Shown in pieces: positions 11,027 to 22,189 of a DNA stretch of 64,000 nt. Source of the stretch: Zygnema cylindricum (Eukaryota > Streptophyta > Zygnematophyceae > Zygnematales > Zygnemataceae); contig JBBHKE010001013.1 in the NCBI GenBank assembly GCA_037447655.1, positions 248,001 through 312,000 on the forward strand, read 5' to 3'. Position numbers and translations under genes: made by a program. The notes under the pieces were generated by a model. That model searched no databases. It was not told the origin of the DNA and worked only from the letters and a program-made list of their open reading frames with translations. Each line of letters begins with the position of its first letter. Positions within the stretch are counted from its first letter, which is position 1.

Positions 11027-11559
11027 CAAACGGCAACTGCCGTCCGCCATTGGACATCATGTTCGTAATGCACTTTTTAGTTTTTTAAGAATTTCGAAAA
11101 CGAAGCGCACTGACGTGAACCGTACAAGAGTTCATTCCGTCGCAAACTTATGAAAAAGAAGGGGACCAATCACATAAGAGAACACATAATGTCAAAAAAA
11201 AAAAAACACTGATGGAAACAAAAAAAGGGCATGTCCAAAGTTCTTTCGCGGTTATTTCCGGTCTGTAAAACGCTTGCGTGGCAGTACATTTTGGTTTGGA
11301 AGGATTCGTACATATCATGTCCGCAAAGCGTTTCCTCTTTTGTACGGACAAGTGGCTCGTATCACCACACGCTTGTTGACGTAGGTTAGCGTCACGTGCC
11401 AGTTCACGGCGCAGATGTCCAATTCGTACGGATTTTGACTTTTTTACGAAAACTACGTAGTATTCGCTAGTTTCGTAAAATCGGTAAATTTCGTACGTCT
11501 CACAATGTACGGAAATTTGTACAGACACTAAAGAAAAACGTTGCTTCATTTGCGCGTGC
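11027..11559. other. No gene seen
   Basis: Only short shadow frames are present, with a poly(A) run near 11195-11206. No recognizable repeat end. Confidence 0.5.
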
Positions 11560-12073
11560 GTATTTTTTATCTGTCCTCCACTCCGTCTTCAGAAGGAGGC
11601 CGCCGTTGGGGACGCCATAAATTCCGCTCCTCGCCGCTTGTTCGTTGCACTTTTAAGTTTTGCTTCATTTGCGCGCGCGTATTTTTATCTTAGTGGTGAG
11701 CCGCGGAATTTATGGCGTCTCGCACGCGTATTTTTATCTGAGAGGCGAGCTGCGGAATTTGTGGCGTCTCCAACGACGGCTTCCTTGAGCCGTTTTGCTT
11801 CATTTGCGCGCGCGTATTTTCATATGTCCTCCACTCCGTCGTCAGAAGGAAGCCGCCGTTGGAGACGCCGTAACTTCCGGCGCTTGCCGCTGTAGTTCGT
11901 TGCACTCATTAGTATTTTAGGGTATTGAATATTTAAATTTTTGAAATTTTAAAATTAAAAAAAACTACGAATTTTACCTACGAATTTTAAAAGTTTGGAA
12001 TTGTTTTATTCGCACTCTACGTAGTATTCGTTAGTTTACTCCGTGCGTTTTATGCGCATAGGACATCTATGGT
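11560..12073. repeat. Foldback repeat block, copy 2
   Basis: It repeats the order of 8166-8889, including an AT-rich tail ending GCGCATAGGACATCTATGG. A long hairpin has arms at 11754-11786 and 11847-11878 (GGCGTCTCCAAC... and its complement) around a 60-bp loop. No coding potential. Confidence 0.72.
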
Positions 12074-12213
12074 TCACGGCGGACAAAAAAAAAGTACCGT
12101 TTTCATACCATACCGTTTTCCCCTTTTCCAAGTGTGAACTACGCAATTAACGCTGGAGACTTGTTACCGCGTTAATGTGACGGTCACGATCTTTGCAATA
12201 TGTCGTAGAACTA

Positions 12214-12748
12214 TACCGCGCATCGTTATTAGTGTCAAAGTTTAAATAGTGTGGAAGTAAATATACCGTTATTGACGCTAATTAAGATTTTTTTTTTTTT
12301 TTTAAAGGTGTATTCTTATTTCGGCGTTTATGCTCATTTGGGTATAGCAAAAATGAAATATTCGTTGTACGATTATATACATTAATATATGTATCCGTAC
12401 AAAATATAAAAAATCGTACGCCGTCGTGAAATTTAAATATTCGTACATGTAAGACTAATTTACGTGTCAGAACAATCCCGTTTTTTTAGCGCACGATCCT
12501 ATGCGTGCGCGTCTGATTTAACTCATTTTTTGTAAAATTTTCACTTGAAAAGGTACATTTATGTACGGTCTGACATCGACCGTACACCACACTAGTTAGA
12601 TATTATTGTAATTCGTCCTTTACGCTATTTTGTACGGTACCTTAATTAACGTCAAGGAAAATTAAAATCATGCATCCTATTTGAGGAAAAAAATCAAAAT
12701 TTTAAGAACCTAAATTAGTGTCGTTGACACTAATAACGATGCGCGGTG
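12214..12748. mobile_element. TA-flanked MITE, family M1-long
   Basis: The ends are ACCGCGCATCGTTATTAG and its inverse CTAATAACGATGCGCGGTG, bordered by TA on each side, as in Tc1/mariner-type insertions. It is 535 bp, almost the length of the copies at 25616 and 27621, but inserted in the opposite orientation. No transposase frame. Confidence 0.85.
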
Positions 12749-14238
12749 TAGTCATATCATTTTAGGATCGAGTACTGATAATACATCCAATTGACAAACA
12801 AGCGATTGGACCATCTGAATGAACGTATGCACAGTATTAATTTTGTACAACTAATCATATTGTTAATCCTACTAATCATATCGCTAGGAATGACTACATA
12901 ATAAATACATACAATTGACAAACAAGCGATTGGACCATGTGAAATTGTGAATGAATGTTTGCATAGTATTAAATTTTGATTTTGTGATCGAAATCTAAAG
13001 TGCGTATGCAAGTGACAGCCTATTCGGATAAAGTGTCAGGTTTCGTTAGCTCCACACGTCCACGTGTCATGGAAAACTTTTTGCGTAATGACCCGAAGTC
13101 GTAAGCGCGACCTGAAGTCGTAAGCGCGCCAGCCAATGAGAGGACAAGACGTGAAAGTGCGAAGTTTATCTATCTCGTTTCGTGCGATGATGGCCAGGTG
13201 GCTGCAAAAGAGATGCTGTGACGTCATCCCTTATGCGACTTCGTATTTTTTTTGCAACGCCAAGCTTCGCAACGAAGTTTGTCACAGTCGACGTCGAAGA
13301 AATAAAAAGAAAAAAAGCAAATGGCCAAAAACAGAATGAATAGACAAAAATTACAGTAGTAAGGAGAGACCAAACAAGGAATATGGAAGGGTCTGTATCC
13401 CTCTCCCTCTCCCTCTCTTAAACTAACTTAAGAATCGGCGTAAAAGGATTTAGAGGTTTTACATAGTAGAAGGTGTGAGCCTAGTAAGGTCACACTAATT
13501 CTGGTAACCCACATTGCCATGTGAGAAAAAGTATGTAAGGGGTACAAATAGATTCCTAAGGTTTCCATTCTAAGGGAAATCTCCATTTTACCAAAGGTAT
13601 GTACGGAGAAGAAAGTACAAGAAAGTATATAACGCTACATAAAAGTACTAAGAGTGACCACTTAACGTGGATGATGAGAAACTAGAGGTCAATTTAGACA
13701 TTCAATAGGGAATTCGAGTAAGAATGACTCACAAGCTACTTATGAAAAATAAGAAATCAACACTAACTCTTATCTAAAAAAAAGACGAACATTCCAAAAA
13801 TGTAAATTTCAAATTAAAATGTTGTACAAAACAATGTTAAAATTTAGTGATTGGTTTCCCAACAATAGATTGGAATTCGACAACTATTCACATTCCTTGA
13901 AGCTCTTTAATTAGTTTTTCCACTATCTATTTCTCAAATTTGACAAAATACTTATTAAAGTTGATAAAGCTAATTGGGTCGCGACTTTTTTTGGCGGAAC
14001 TCATAAAATAGTGTTAACAACAGGATATGAGGGAGTGGACTACAATCTCCCAAGACTCCTCGCACTAAATTAGTATTATAAATTTTAATTTCGCATTATA
14101 TTAATACTAATAAATCCTTTACGCTCATAACAATGCGCAATGTACTTCAAATCAGTTTAACATATTTGCTTCACAAAATTAGAATTAGAAATTAGAATTA
14201 GAAAATTAGAATTAAAACTCACGCTGACGTCAGCAATT
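12749..14238. other. Intergenic; decayed MITE end near 13980-14142
   Basis: No gene is supported. A short CT-rich run lies at about 13399-13416. The segment around 13980-14142 ends CATAACAATGCGCAATG before TA, matching the M1 terminal repeat with C-to-T/G-to-A changes, and its interior resembles 19570-19740 inverted. A CG-rich patch at 13080-13300 has no clear role but could hold upstream sequence of the next gene. Confidence 0.5.
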
Positions 14239-16334
14239 ATGTCGGCTAGCAAATGGGACGATCAGATCGATGACGCAAATCGACGAGAAAATAAGGAAAA
14301 TAAAAAAAAAAACAAAGGATGGAATGAAATAGCAAAAAAAATTAAAAAGTATATAATCAAGTGGATGTCGGAGCAGTCGCAAAACTGGATAATGCAGTCA
14401 CAAGGAAACAATGCGGACTCAGGAGAAGGGGTAAAGGAGGAGGAAACTGGTGAAGAGGAGGAGACCAGCGAGGAGGAGGGAGAAGGGACAGAGGAGGAAA
14501 ACTACAATGTCTTCGGAGTGTGGATAGAGGAGGAAAGCAACAATGGCCTGGAAGGATCGATAGAGGTGGAGTATGAGGCAGAGGAGGACGGTAAGAGTTT
14601 AAGTAAAAATAGGAAACATGAGCTCAAAGGAAAATCACTAAAAAATGAGTGCTTTGTATAACAATGCTTGACAATTTTTGTAAACAATGTTTGAATTGAA
14701 ACCGAACATGCCTCACAACAAAAGAAATAATAAATATGCATCATCATTGTATGCATCGTACTAAATATCTGCTAGAAGTTGAATTGATTACAATAGGAAT
14801 CAGGGAAATGTGACAGCTTCCTCATTGTAAATTGTCAATTTTGCACTTAATATGGTATAGTACGGTATGGTATGTTGTCTTTTTGTGTTTATACAGAAAA
14901 GGAAGAAGAAAACCGTACCTTTGAGTACAAAGGAGAACCTGGTGATAATATCCGAAGTGTTTTCAAGGAAAAGCTTTACTTTCATGAAGGTACTTTTATG
15001 GAAAATATAATCATTTTCTTTCATGAAGCTACTTTTATGGAAAACATAATCAGGAATTAATTCAAATTCATTTTGTGGTCCACCCAACTAGCTTTATTTC
15101 TTGCCTAGTTTCACGACTCACCCATGAAATCAAAAACTTTTCTTTGTAAATTTTGCTAAGTGAAAATTTTGTCCTGTTCCTTTGTGCAACTTTTCTTCGC
15201 AAAGGTGTTCACATTGTAGACAAAAAAAACCTTTTATCTTAGAAACTACCTCTTTGTGTACCTCTCCATGTTTTAGAAGTCTACAATGCTTAGAAAGTGG
15301 AAACATAGTTTACCATAACAATATGATTCGTCAATATGACATATGTTATTTGTTAACATGATTGTATGGATGTTTTTTTTGTTTTTTTTGTCAGGCATTT
15401 ACGTGGGAGGATATCGAGTTATTCATCTTATGGGACTGAACATAAATAAAAAATCGACACCTTGTCGAATTTGCGGCACGTGTTATGATAAGAAAGGCGT
15501 ATTCAAATCGTGTGTGACATGTTTTGTAGGAAAAGGTTCAGAACCAAAAAAAATTGAATACAAAAAGTTGAAAGAAAGCCCACCGAAAGAAGTTCTCGCA
15601 AGGTGCGTGTCAATTCCTTCCTGATATTGATAAAAAAAAGAAACGTAAATCTCGTCAATCTCGTAAATTGACAATCGAGGGTCTTTGTAGTTATACATTT
15701 TTGTTTTGTGGTCATGTTTAGCTATCATACATATATAGAAATGTCATCTTAACTAAAAGTTGTCGATGACGTCATCTTTTTAAACTCGAGTTGCACTGTC
15801 TACAAACATTTTGCAAAATGTACTTTAATAAAATTAAAATATTCTGATCATTCTTCCTTTATAAAGAACATGTGAATATACTTTCCTTATACTATCTATG
15901 CTCGGTGAGTTAGAATTTTTGTCTATCTTTGTTGGCCTGCTACTAATATATATATAAAAAAAAAAAAACAAAAAAAAAAAAATGATAATCTTTATCAAAA
16001 ACGTGCGATGGAAAACCATTTGAGTACATGGAAACAAAGGAGGAAAAGACAAAAAAAAAAAAAAAAAAATTCACGCTCAATTAAAACAAACCAAAAAATA
16101 AAAACACAAGTGCTACAACTGGTAACCGATGACTGGTAACTAATTAGGTTGAAATTTTTTGTTTTTGACGGGGCTTTGGACAGGGCTGAAGAAATGTTGC
16201 TCAATAATACTCGAAAATACAATATGCTTAATTGGAATTCCGAAACTTTTGCGATATATTGTAAAACCGGAACGATTAAAAAAAAAACCTTTATTACTGT
16301 GGTGGGTGGTATGGCCCGCATCCTTTTCTCATGA
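14239..16334 (+). CDS. NC/LRAT-domain protein with acidic N-terminal extension, 4 exons
   Basis: Proposed exons are 14239-14590, 14897-14989, 15395-15602 and 16184-16334. All junctions have GT-AG sites and compatible phases, giving 267 residues. Exon 1 encodes a charged, Glu-rich N-terminus (about residues 1-118). Exons 2-4 encode the NC/LRAT fold: a GEPGDN entry, then YFHEGIYVGGYRVIHLMG, a CX2CX2C...CX2C-like segment (CRICGTCYDKKG...SCVTCF), and NWNSETFAIYCKTG. Plant NC-domain proteins usually have NNCE[HD]FAIYC here; the Cys nucleophile is Ser in this copy, while both His positions of the LRAT-type triad are kept. LRAT-fold proteins are acyltransferases or phospholipases, or have lost activity; plant NC proteins are poorly characterised. 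The C-terminus is shorter than usual, so a further exon is possible. The start at 14239 is inferred from frame continuity. Confidence 0.8.
14980..15057 (+). repeat. 39-bp tandem duplication across the exon 2 splice donor
   Basis: Two copies, beginning at 14980 and 15019, share TTTCATGAAG followed by [GC]TACTTTTATGG. The first contains the used donor (G|GTACTT); the second has GC at the donor position. The unit is a multiple of three. Confidence 0.8.
15985..16065 (+). repeat. Fragment of LINE 3' region in NC-gene intron 3
   Basis: The segment with GCGATGGAAAACCATTTGAG and a following GGAAACAAAG matches the LINE 3' region at about 17030-17070. Poly(A) runs lie on both sides (about 15957-15980 and 16051-16069). 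Confidence 0.6.
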
Positions 16335-16375
16335 TGCGCCTATGGTACCAACTCCCTTTTTTTATAACAAGGCTA

Positions 16376-16530
16376 TGTAAGACTTTGTTATGTTGTAGAA
16401 TGCTGACTTTATTATGTTTTTGGAGCGTTAACTTTATTATGTTTTTATAGCGTTGACTTTATTTTGGTTTAGAAGGTTGACTTTATTATGTCTTAGAATA
16501 TTATGTAAGACTTTATTACGTTTTAAAAGA
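16376..16530 (+). repeat. Degenerate tandem repeat of about 27 bp
   Basis: Five to six copies of a unit around GTTGACTTTATTATGTTTT lie just after the NC gene. They are probably 3' untranslated or intergenic sequence. Confidence 0.65.
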
Positions 16531-16859
16531 TTAAGAATTTTCGAAGGCAGGTTATTAGATGTAACCCGCATATTTTTTTTGGATTTCATATGCTTTTTCT
16601 TTTCTTTGTTAATTCTTTTCAAGCTTGTTATAGTGACAACTTGTCACACACTTTTTAGAGTTGCTGTCAACATTTTGGCCAAACGAAGTTCCGAGCCTGT
16701 TACCAAGCTAGTTTTCTTATATACTATTATTTGACCAATCACATATAAAAGCATTTTTTTTCTTTTTTTTTGACTCTACCGACTTTCATGTTTTTTTTTC
16801 GATTCCGAAAAAGATTGATGATTGGCAATTTGGAGGTCGTATATGATTTGCGGGAAGCA

Positions 16860-17005
16860 GTTTGCCCACGAAAAGACAAAAGATACATTAAAAGACAAAA
16901 ATATAATAAAAGACAAAAGATACAGTAAAAGACAAAGATCAGTAAAAGACAAGATGTGATACAAGACAAAAGATAAACTAACAGACAAAAGATACGCTAA
17001 AAAAC
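16860..17005. repeat. Tandem repeat (TAAAAGACAAAAGATACA)n
   Basis: Imperfect copies of AAAAGACAAAAGATACA lie at the 3' side of the LINE fragment. Two further copies sit on its other side at 18166-18196. Confidence 0.75.
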
Positions 17006-18152
17006 AATTGGGGGCCGACTTTATTAAAAAGCGCGATGGTAAACCATCTGAGTCCATAGGAACAAAAAGAAGTAGCATTGCTAAAACTGAAAAACCACAT
17101 AACAAGGGAATAAACAAAAGGGAAAATCAAGGCAAAAACTACGAAAATACGAAAGGATGGCAGGGAGGTCAAAAACACCCAAAAACGCAAAATCTAACAA
17201 ACAAACCAGCAAAGGAAAAAACTAACACGTAGCAAAAAACACCCAACAGAACTAAGAATTTACGGAAAGCAACCACGTAAGTCCCCGAATCCCGGAGGAG
17301 CACGAGGAGGAAGTTCCGGAACACGCCGTCGATCCATAACGGCAATAGACGATCGAAGTAATATAGAAGCCAACACTCGTTGTAGGGCCACGGAAAAACG
17401 TTGACGATAAAAAGAAGTAAGGACCGAAACAGGAGGGCTCCCAGTTCCTCGCCTCTCGAACGAGCGCCAACCACAAGTACGGAAAAACTCGTCCAAAGCC
17501 ACACCCAAACAACCAAATATCTCGACCGCCATCGGAATGAAGCCATCCATAGCGTCACGACGGGCATAATCACGCTCTTTCCTTTTAGTTGCGTCACGGG
17601 CAACAACTCCCATATGTCGAGCAACTTGGTTGACGATTGTAGTTGAGGTAGGGTTCGTCAAAACAGTGTCACCAAATGTACGACGCACACCATCAAGTAA
17701 TACAAGATCGATCCGACGAGAAGGAATAATGTGAGAAACCTCGCGACGAACAGAAAATCCCCCCTCAGAAGCGATAGTAGCGACGGTGTCTCGGATCGTG
17801 TCGTGCGCATGAATCAACTCGCCCCCGTGGGAGCAACGAAGCAAATGGACCCCGTCAGGCTCGAGAACGTGGCCGCAGGAGCAAACAAGTGAGCCAAGCA
17901 AAGGTGGGTGAGGGAGGCCAAGCCGGAACCTAAGGGCCGTGGTGAACTGAGCAGGGGTGAAACGAAGAGTGGATAAGATAGGGACGGCTAATAACCAAGC
18001 TCCAGAGCCAGGTCCGCCACAAGATAGAAAACGTGCACGCGAAGAATTGGAAGGAAGCGCCTGAAGAAGCTCGGATTTAATAGCGGCGACAACCCGATGA
18101 GAAATGGATTCCTGAATACGCGCAACTGATGTCGTAACGAGAGTGGAAAAAA
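17006..18152 (-). mobile_element. LINE-type element, C-terminal domain of ORF2 plus 3' region
   Basis: A minus-strand frame open from about 18152 to 17260 has no internal stops; the first Met is at 17901, but similarity clearly begins upstream (SRARFLSCGGPGSGAWLLAV, then an LRFRLGLP block). It shows a Cys/His segment (CSCGHVLEPDGVHLLRCSHG), then E...RRIDLVLLDG...FGDTVLTNP...K...Y and GFIPMAVEIFG. This order is seen in C-terminal regions of non-LTR retrotransposon proteins and resembles a PD-(D/E)XK-type endonuclease. The RT itself is missing (5' truncated). 17006-17259 is the 3' untranslated part. An unrelated host nuclease is less likely given the tail repeats. Confidence 0.7.
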
Positions 18153-18187
18153 TGACAAGAAAAAAGCTACATTAAAAGACAAAAGAT

Positions 18188-18261
18188 ACAATAAAAGGTG
18201 ATGACGGTTGTGGTAAGCTCGAGAGTGAAAATACGAATTACATCCTTTTTGATGATTTTGG

Positions 18262-18299
<38 letters not shown>

Positions 18300-18368
18300 A
18301 AAAGGTGATGACGGTTGTGGTAAGCTCGAGAGTGAAAATACGAATTGCATCCTTTTTGATGATTTTGG

Positions 18369-18406
<38 letters not shown>
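18188..18406. repeat. 107-bp tandem duplication containing (TA)n
   Basis: ACAATAAAAGGTGATGACGG begins copies at 18188 and 18295; each ends in a long TA run (about 18267-18293 and 18373-18406). The copies differ at only a few bases. Confidence 0.9.
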
Positions 18407-18410
<4 letters not shown>

Positions 18411-19059
18411 GGGTTTAGTGGGAGAGAAATAACGATCTTTAGTGGGATTGCAAAAATTAGGGTACTATCTTCCAACAAGTGCTATTGAAAATATAATGGC
18501 AAAAACATGGATTCTCTCTCTCTATCTCTCCCACTCTCTATCCCTCTTCCGTCCCCACTCCGCCCCTCTCTGTCTCTTTCACCCCCGACGAAACTTCTTC
18601 GTCGCTGGTACTTCAACTATCCAGCGACGAAACTACTTCGTCGCTGGTCGTCACTACCTTAGCTACAAGAATGACTCGTCGCTACCAGAGTTCTCAGTAC
18701 CAAATCCTAACACCTCCCTCTCTTTCTCTCCCCCTTCTCTCCCTCTCTCTCCCTCTCTCTTCCCTCTCCTCTCCCTCCCTCTCTCCCTCTCCCCCCCTTC
18801 TCCCTCTCTCTCTCCCTCTATCTCCCTCTCTCTCCCTCCCTCTCTCCCTCTCCCTTTCCCTCTCTCTCCCTCTGCCTCCCTCTGCCACTCTCTCTCTCTG
18901 TCAACCTCTCTCCTCTCTCTCTCTCCTTCTCCCTCTCATGGACTCCGGTTCTCACATTGTCAAATATTGTGAGCCTGTCACATTTTTTCCTAACGGCAAA
19001 AAGTTTTTTCCCTCCACTCTAATCGTGGTTGTAAAGAATTACAAAAATTGATTAACATA
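18407..19059. repeat. CT-rich satellite with small palindromes; no gene supported
   Basis: 18710-18945 is (CTCTCC)n-like. At 18588-18645 the unit CGACGAAACTTCTTCGTCGC occurs twice as a short self-complementary sequence. An ORF spans the region, but its Leu/Ser/Pro content comes from the CT run. Confidence 0.7.
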
Positions 19060-19400
19060 GTTTATTTTTTCAATAAGCGAAATAATTTATTTTTTCAACA
19101 AGCTTTCCTCATTGAAGAGACGACAATTTACTACTCGATACAAATATTAAAGTTGAAAATTATCAACGAATCTTGTTTTAAGAAGGTTTTCCTCGTTTAA
19201 GAGATTACCAATTGAAGACTCCATACAAATTTTAAAGTTGCATAACAACTTAAGTTGCCTAAGAAAAAATAGTTTTACATTTAAGTACTTCCATAAGGTT
19301 TTCTCATCTAAGAGAATACGATTTAAGACTCGATACAAATCTTAAAGTTGAATGACAAAATATAGCTTTATCTTTAAATTTAAGTATTTCCATAAGGTTT
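19060..19400 (-). repeat. Tandem repeats over the METTL gene 3' end
   Basis: Three units of about 80-115 bp start at about 19106, 19187 and 19300, each with a CGATACAAATNTTAAAGTTG-like core. The last one includes the sequence that encodes the final codons and stop of the METTL gene, so the 3' end of the gene has been copied downstream. Confidence 0.75.
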
Positions 19401-21058
19401 TCTCATTTTTGCATGTAGCCATACTCTCGCCATTGGCACTCGTCTCCGCCGGTTAAACAATTGCACACAACAATAGTTACTCTCTTCCTGGAAAAAACCA
19501 AATGACGTTATGAGAAAATAAGAAATTATTTCAAATATTAACAATCAATCGTCAATCGTCTATGAATATTGGCCATCGTTTTTAGCGGAAGGGATTTATT
19601 AGTGTGGATGTGAAAATATATAATATATATAATACTAATTTTGTGAGAGGAGGTGTGGGAGATTGTAGTCCACTTCCTTAGATAGTGTTGTTAATAACTA
19701 TTTTATGATACTCGGGCAAAAATGTCGCAACCAAATTAGTGTTATTAACTCTCCCTTTCCCTCTCTCTCTCCCTCCCCCTCTGTCTCTCCCTCCATCCCT
19801 CTCTCTCTCTCTCCCTCGCTCACTTTCTCTCTCTCCCTCTTTATCTCTCTCCCTCTCTCGCTCCGTGTCTCTCTCTCCTCTCCGATTGGCCCTCCATTAT
19901 TTACTTGATTCCTAAAAAAAATGGATTCCAATTCGAAAAAAATAAAAAAACATACATTCTTTTATATTCACAACAAATCTACCATTAGTAGAGTTGATGA
20001 AAAAAGTAATAATATTTTACGATAGTTTTACTTTTAGTCAAGATCAAATTAAAATCTCGTTTCAAAGAAAACTTTTTTTCGCTATTAACTCTCAACAACA
20101 TTACAAGAAAAATAAGAACATTATCTAATACTTTCTGTTACAAAATTAATAAACGATATCATAATTAGAATTGGTTTAACAATAATGGTACATAACAATC
20201 TTGAAATTTGTGAAATTTTTATTTTTCTTTACACATTAAAACCCCAATAATAAAAAAAAATCCCCTCTTGCCCAAAAAATAGAAAAGATTAAAAAGAGAG
20301 TGGCTTTTCATAACTATATGATAACCTGAAAAACTCTTCAAGTTCAGGAGAGGAAGAGGGAGAGAGAGAGGGAGAGGGAGAGGGAGAGGGAGAGGGAGAG
20401 GGAGAAGGGGAGGGAGAAGGAAAAGGAGAGGGAAAGGGAGAGGGAGAGGGAGAGGGAGAGGGGAGGAGGAGAAGAGGAAGAGGGAGAGGGAGAGGGAGTG
20501 GGAGAGGGAGCAGGAGAGGGAAAGGGAGGAGGGAGAAGGAGAAGGAGAGGGAAAGGGAGAGGGAGAAAAAGAGAGCGGAAGAGGGAGGGGGAGAGGGAGT
20601 GGGAGAGGGAGCAGGAGAGGGAAAGGGAGGAGGGAGAAGGAGAAGGAGAGGGAAAGGGACAGGGAGAAAAAGAGAGCGGAAGAGGGAGAGGGAGAGGGAG
20701 CGGGAGAGGGAAAGGGAGGAGGGAGAAGGAGAGGGAGAGGAGAGGGAGAAAAAGTGAGAGCGGGAGAAGAAGAGGGAGAGGGAGAGGGAGAAGGAGAGGG
20801 AGAGGGAGAAGGAGAGGGAGCAGTGGAAGGGAGGTAGAAGGAGAGGGGAGGAGGAGAAGAGGGAGAGGGAGAGGGAGAGGGAGGAGTGGAAGGGAGGTAG
20901 AAGGAGAGGGGAGGAGGAGAAGAGGGAGAGGGAGAGGGAGAGGGAGCGGGAGAGGGAAAGGGAGGAGGGAGAAGGAGAAGAGGGAGAGGGATAGGGAGCG
21001 GGAGAGGGAGAGGGAGAGGGAGAGGGAGAGGGAGAGGGAGCGGGAGAGGGAAAGGGAG

Positions 21059-21089
<31 letters not shown>

Positions 21090-22154
21090 GAGAGCGGGAG
21101 AGGAAGAGGGAGAGGGAAAGGGAGAGGGAGAGGGAGAAAAAGAGTGGGAGAGCGAGAGGGAGAGAGAGAGGGTGAAGGGAGAGAGGGAGAGGGAGATGCA
21201 ATACCTGAATAAATCCTTCCTTGGTGAATAAATCCTCCAAATATTCTTTTGAAAAAAAATAAGCGAGAGTTCCGTCTTCTCTTTTGTACAAAAACTTTTC
21301 CACTTTTTGATTTTTTGAAAACCGAAACATTGCCATATCGTAAAGACCTGTCCATATTTTTTTATTTTTTACGAATTAGATTTTTATAAAAAAAAAGTAA
21401 AATAGAAAAAAAGGAAAAAAATTGAAAAAAAAAAGAAAAAAATTGAAAAAAAAAATGTTTAAAAGATGAGTTTGTTATTTGAAAATAGGAAAAAGTTAAA
21501 AACCAAAAACGAAGTTTAAGAAAAACAAAGTTTGCAAAAAGGATTTTTTTTTCTTTTTTACAAAAATGAATAAAATAAATATGTTTGTCGTAATGTGGAG
21601 CTCAAATAATTAGGAATAAACAAGGAAAAAATGAATCATTTTTTTATGCAAAATAAGCATAAGTAATGTCCTTTTTTTTGTTTTCTAATAAAATAAAGGG
21701 AAAAAAAAGAAGAAATCTTACTATAGTCAATAATAAAATGAGTCTACCAGTTAGAAAAACAAAGCAAACATGATTTTTTTTCTTTTTAATTATATTTCAT
21801 CTTATTTTATTTTTTATTTTCTATTTTTATTTTTATTTATTTACTTTTTTTTGTTTTTCTTTTTTAATTCATTTTTTTTTTTTTCAATTTACTTTTACGT
21901 TAGTTTTTTTTTTTTTTTTCAACATACAAAAGTAAGAAAAAAAAAAAAAAAAAAAATCTCACCGTAGTCTCTAAACAAAACTAATCCTCCGGGTTTTAAA
22001 ATTTTCCAAATTTCGGAAATTATTTGAGCCATATTTTTGGGATGGGCCGCCGATAAAGTAAACATCTAAAAAAAAAAAAAAAAAAAAAAAATGAATAACT
22101 AAAGAAAATAGTGAAAGTACAAAAAAAAAGTGTAACAGTTTAGTTTAGCGTCTA

Positions 22155-22189
<35 letters not shown>

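Noticed and set aside
18442-19051. Ser/Leu/Pro-rich ORFs
   Set aside because: CT microsatellite readings; no start context, domain or splice support.
20219-21355. Long ORFs on both strands (378, 330 and 197 residues)
   Set aside because: They are translations of the GGGAGA polypurine array inside a METTL intron and include true exon codons only at the edge.
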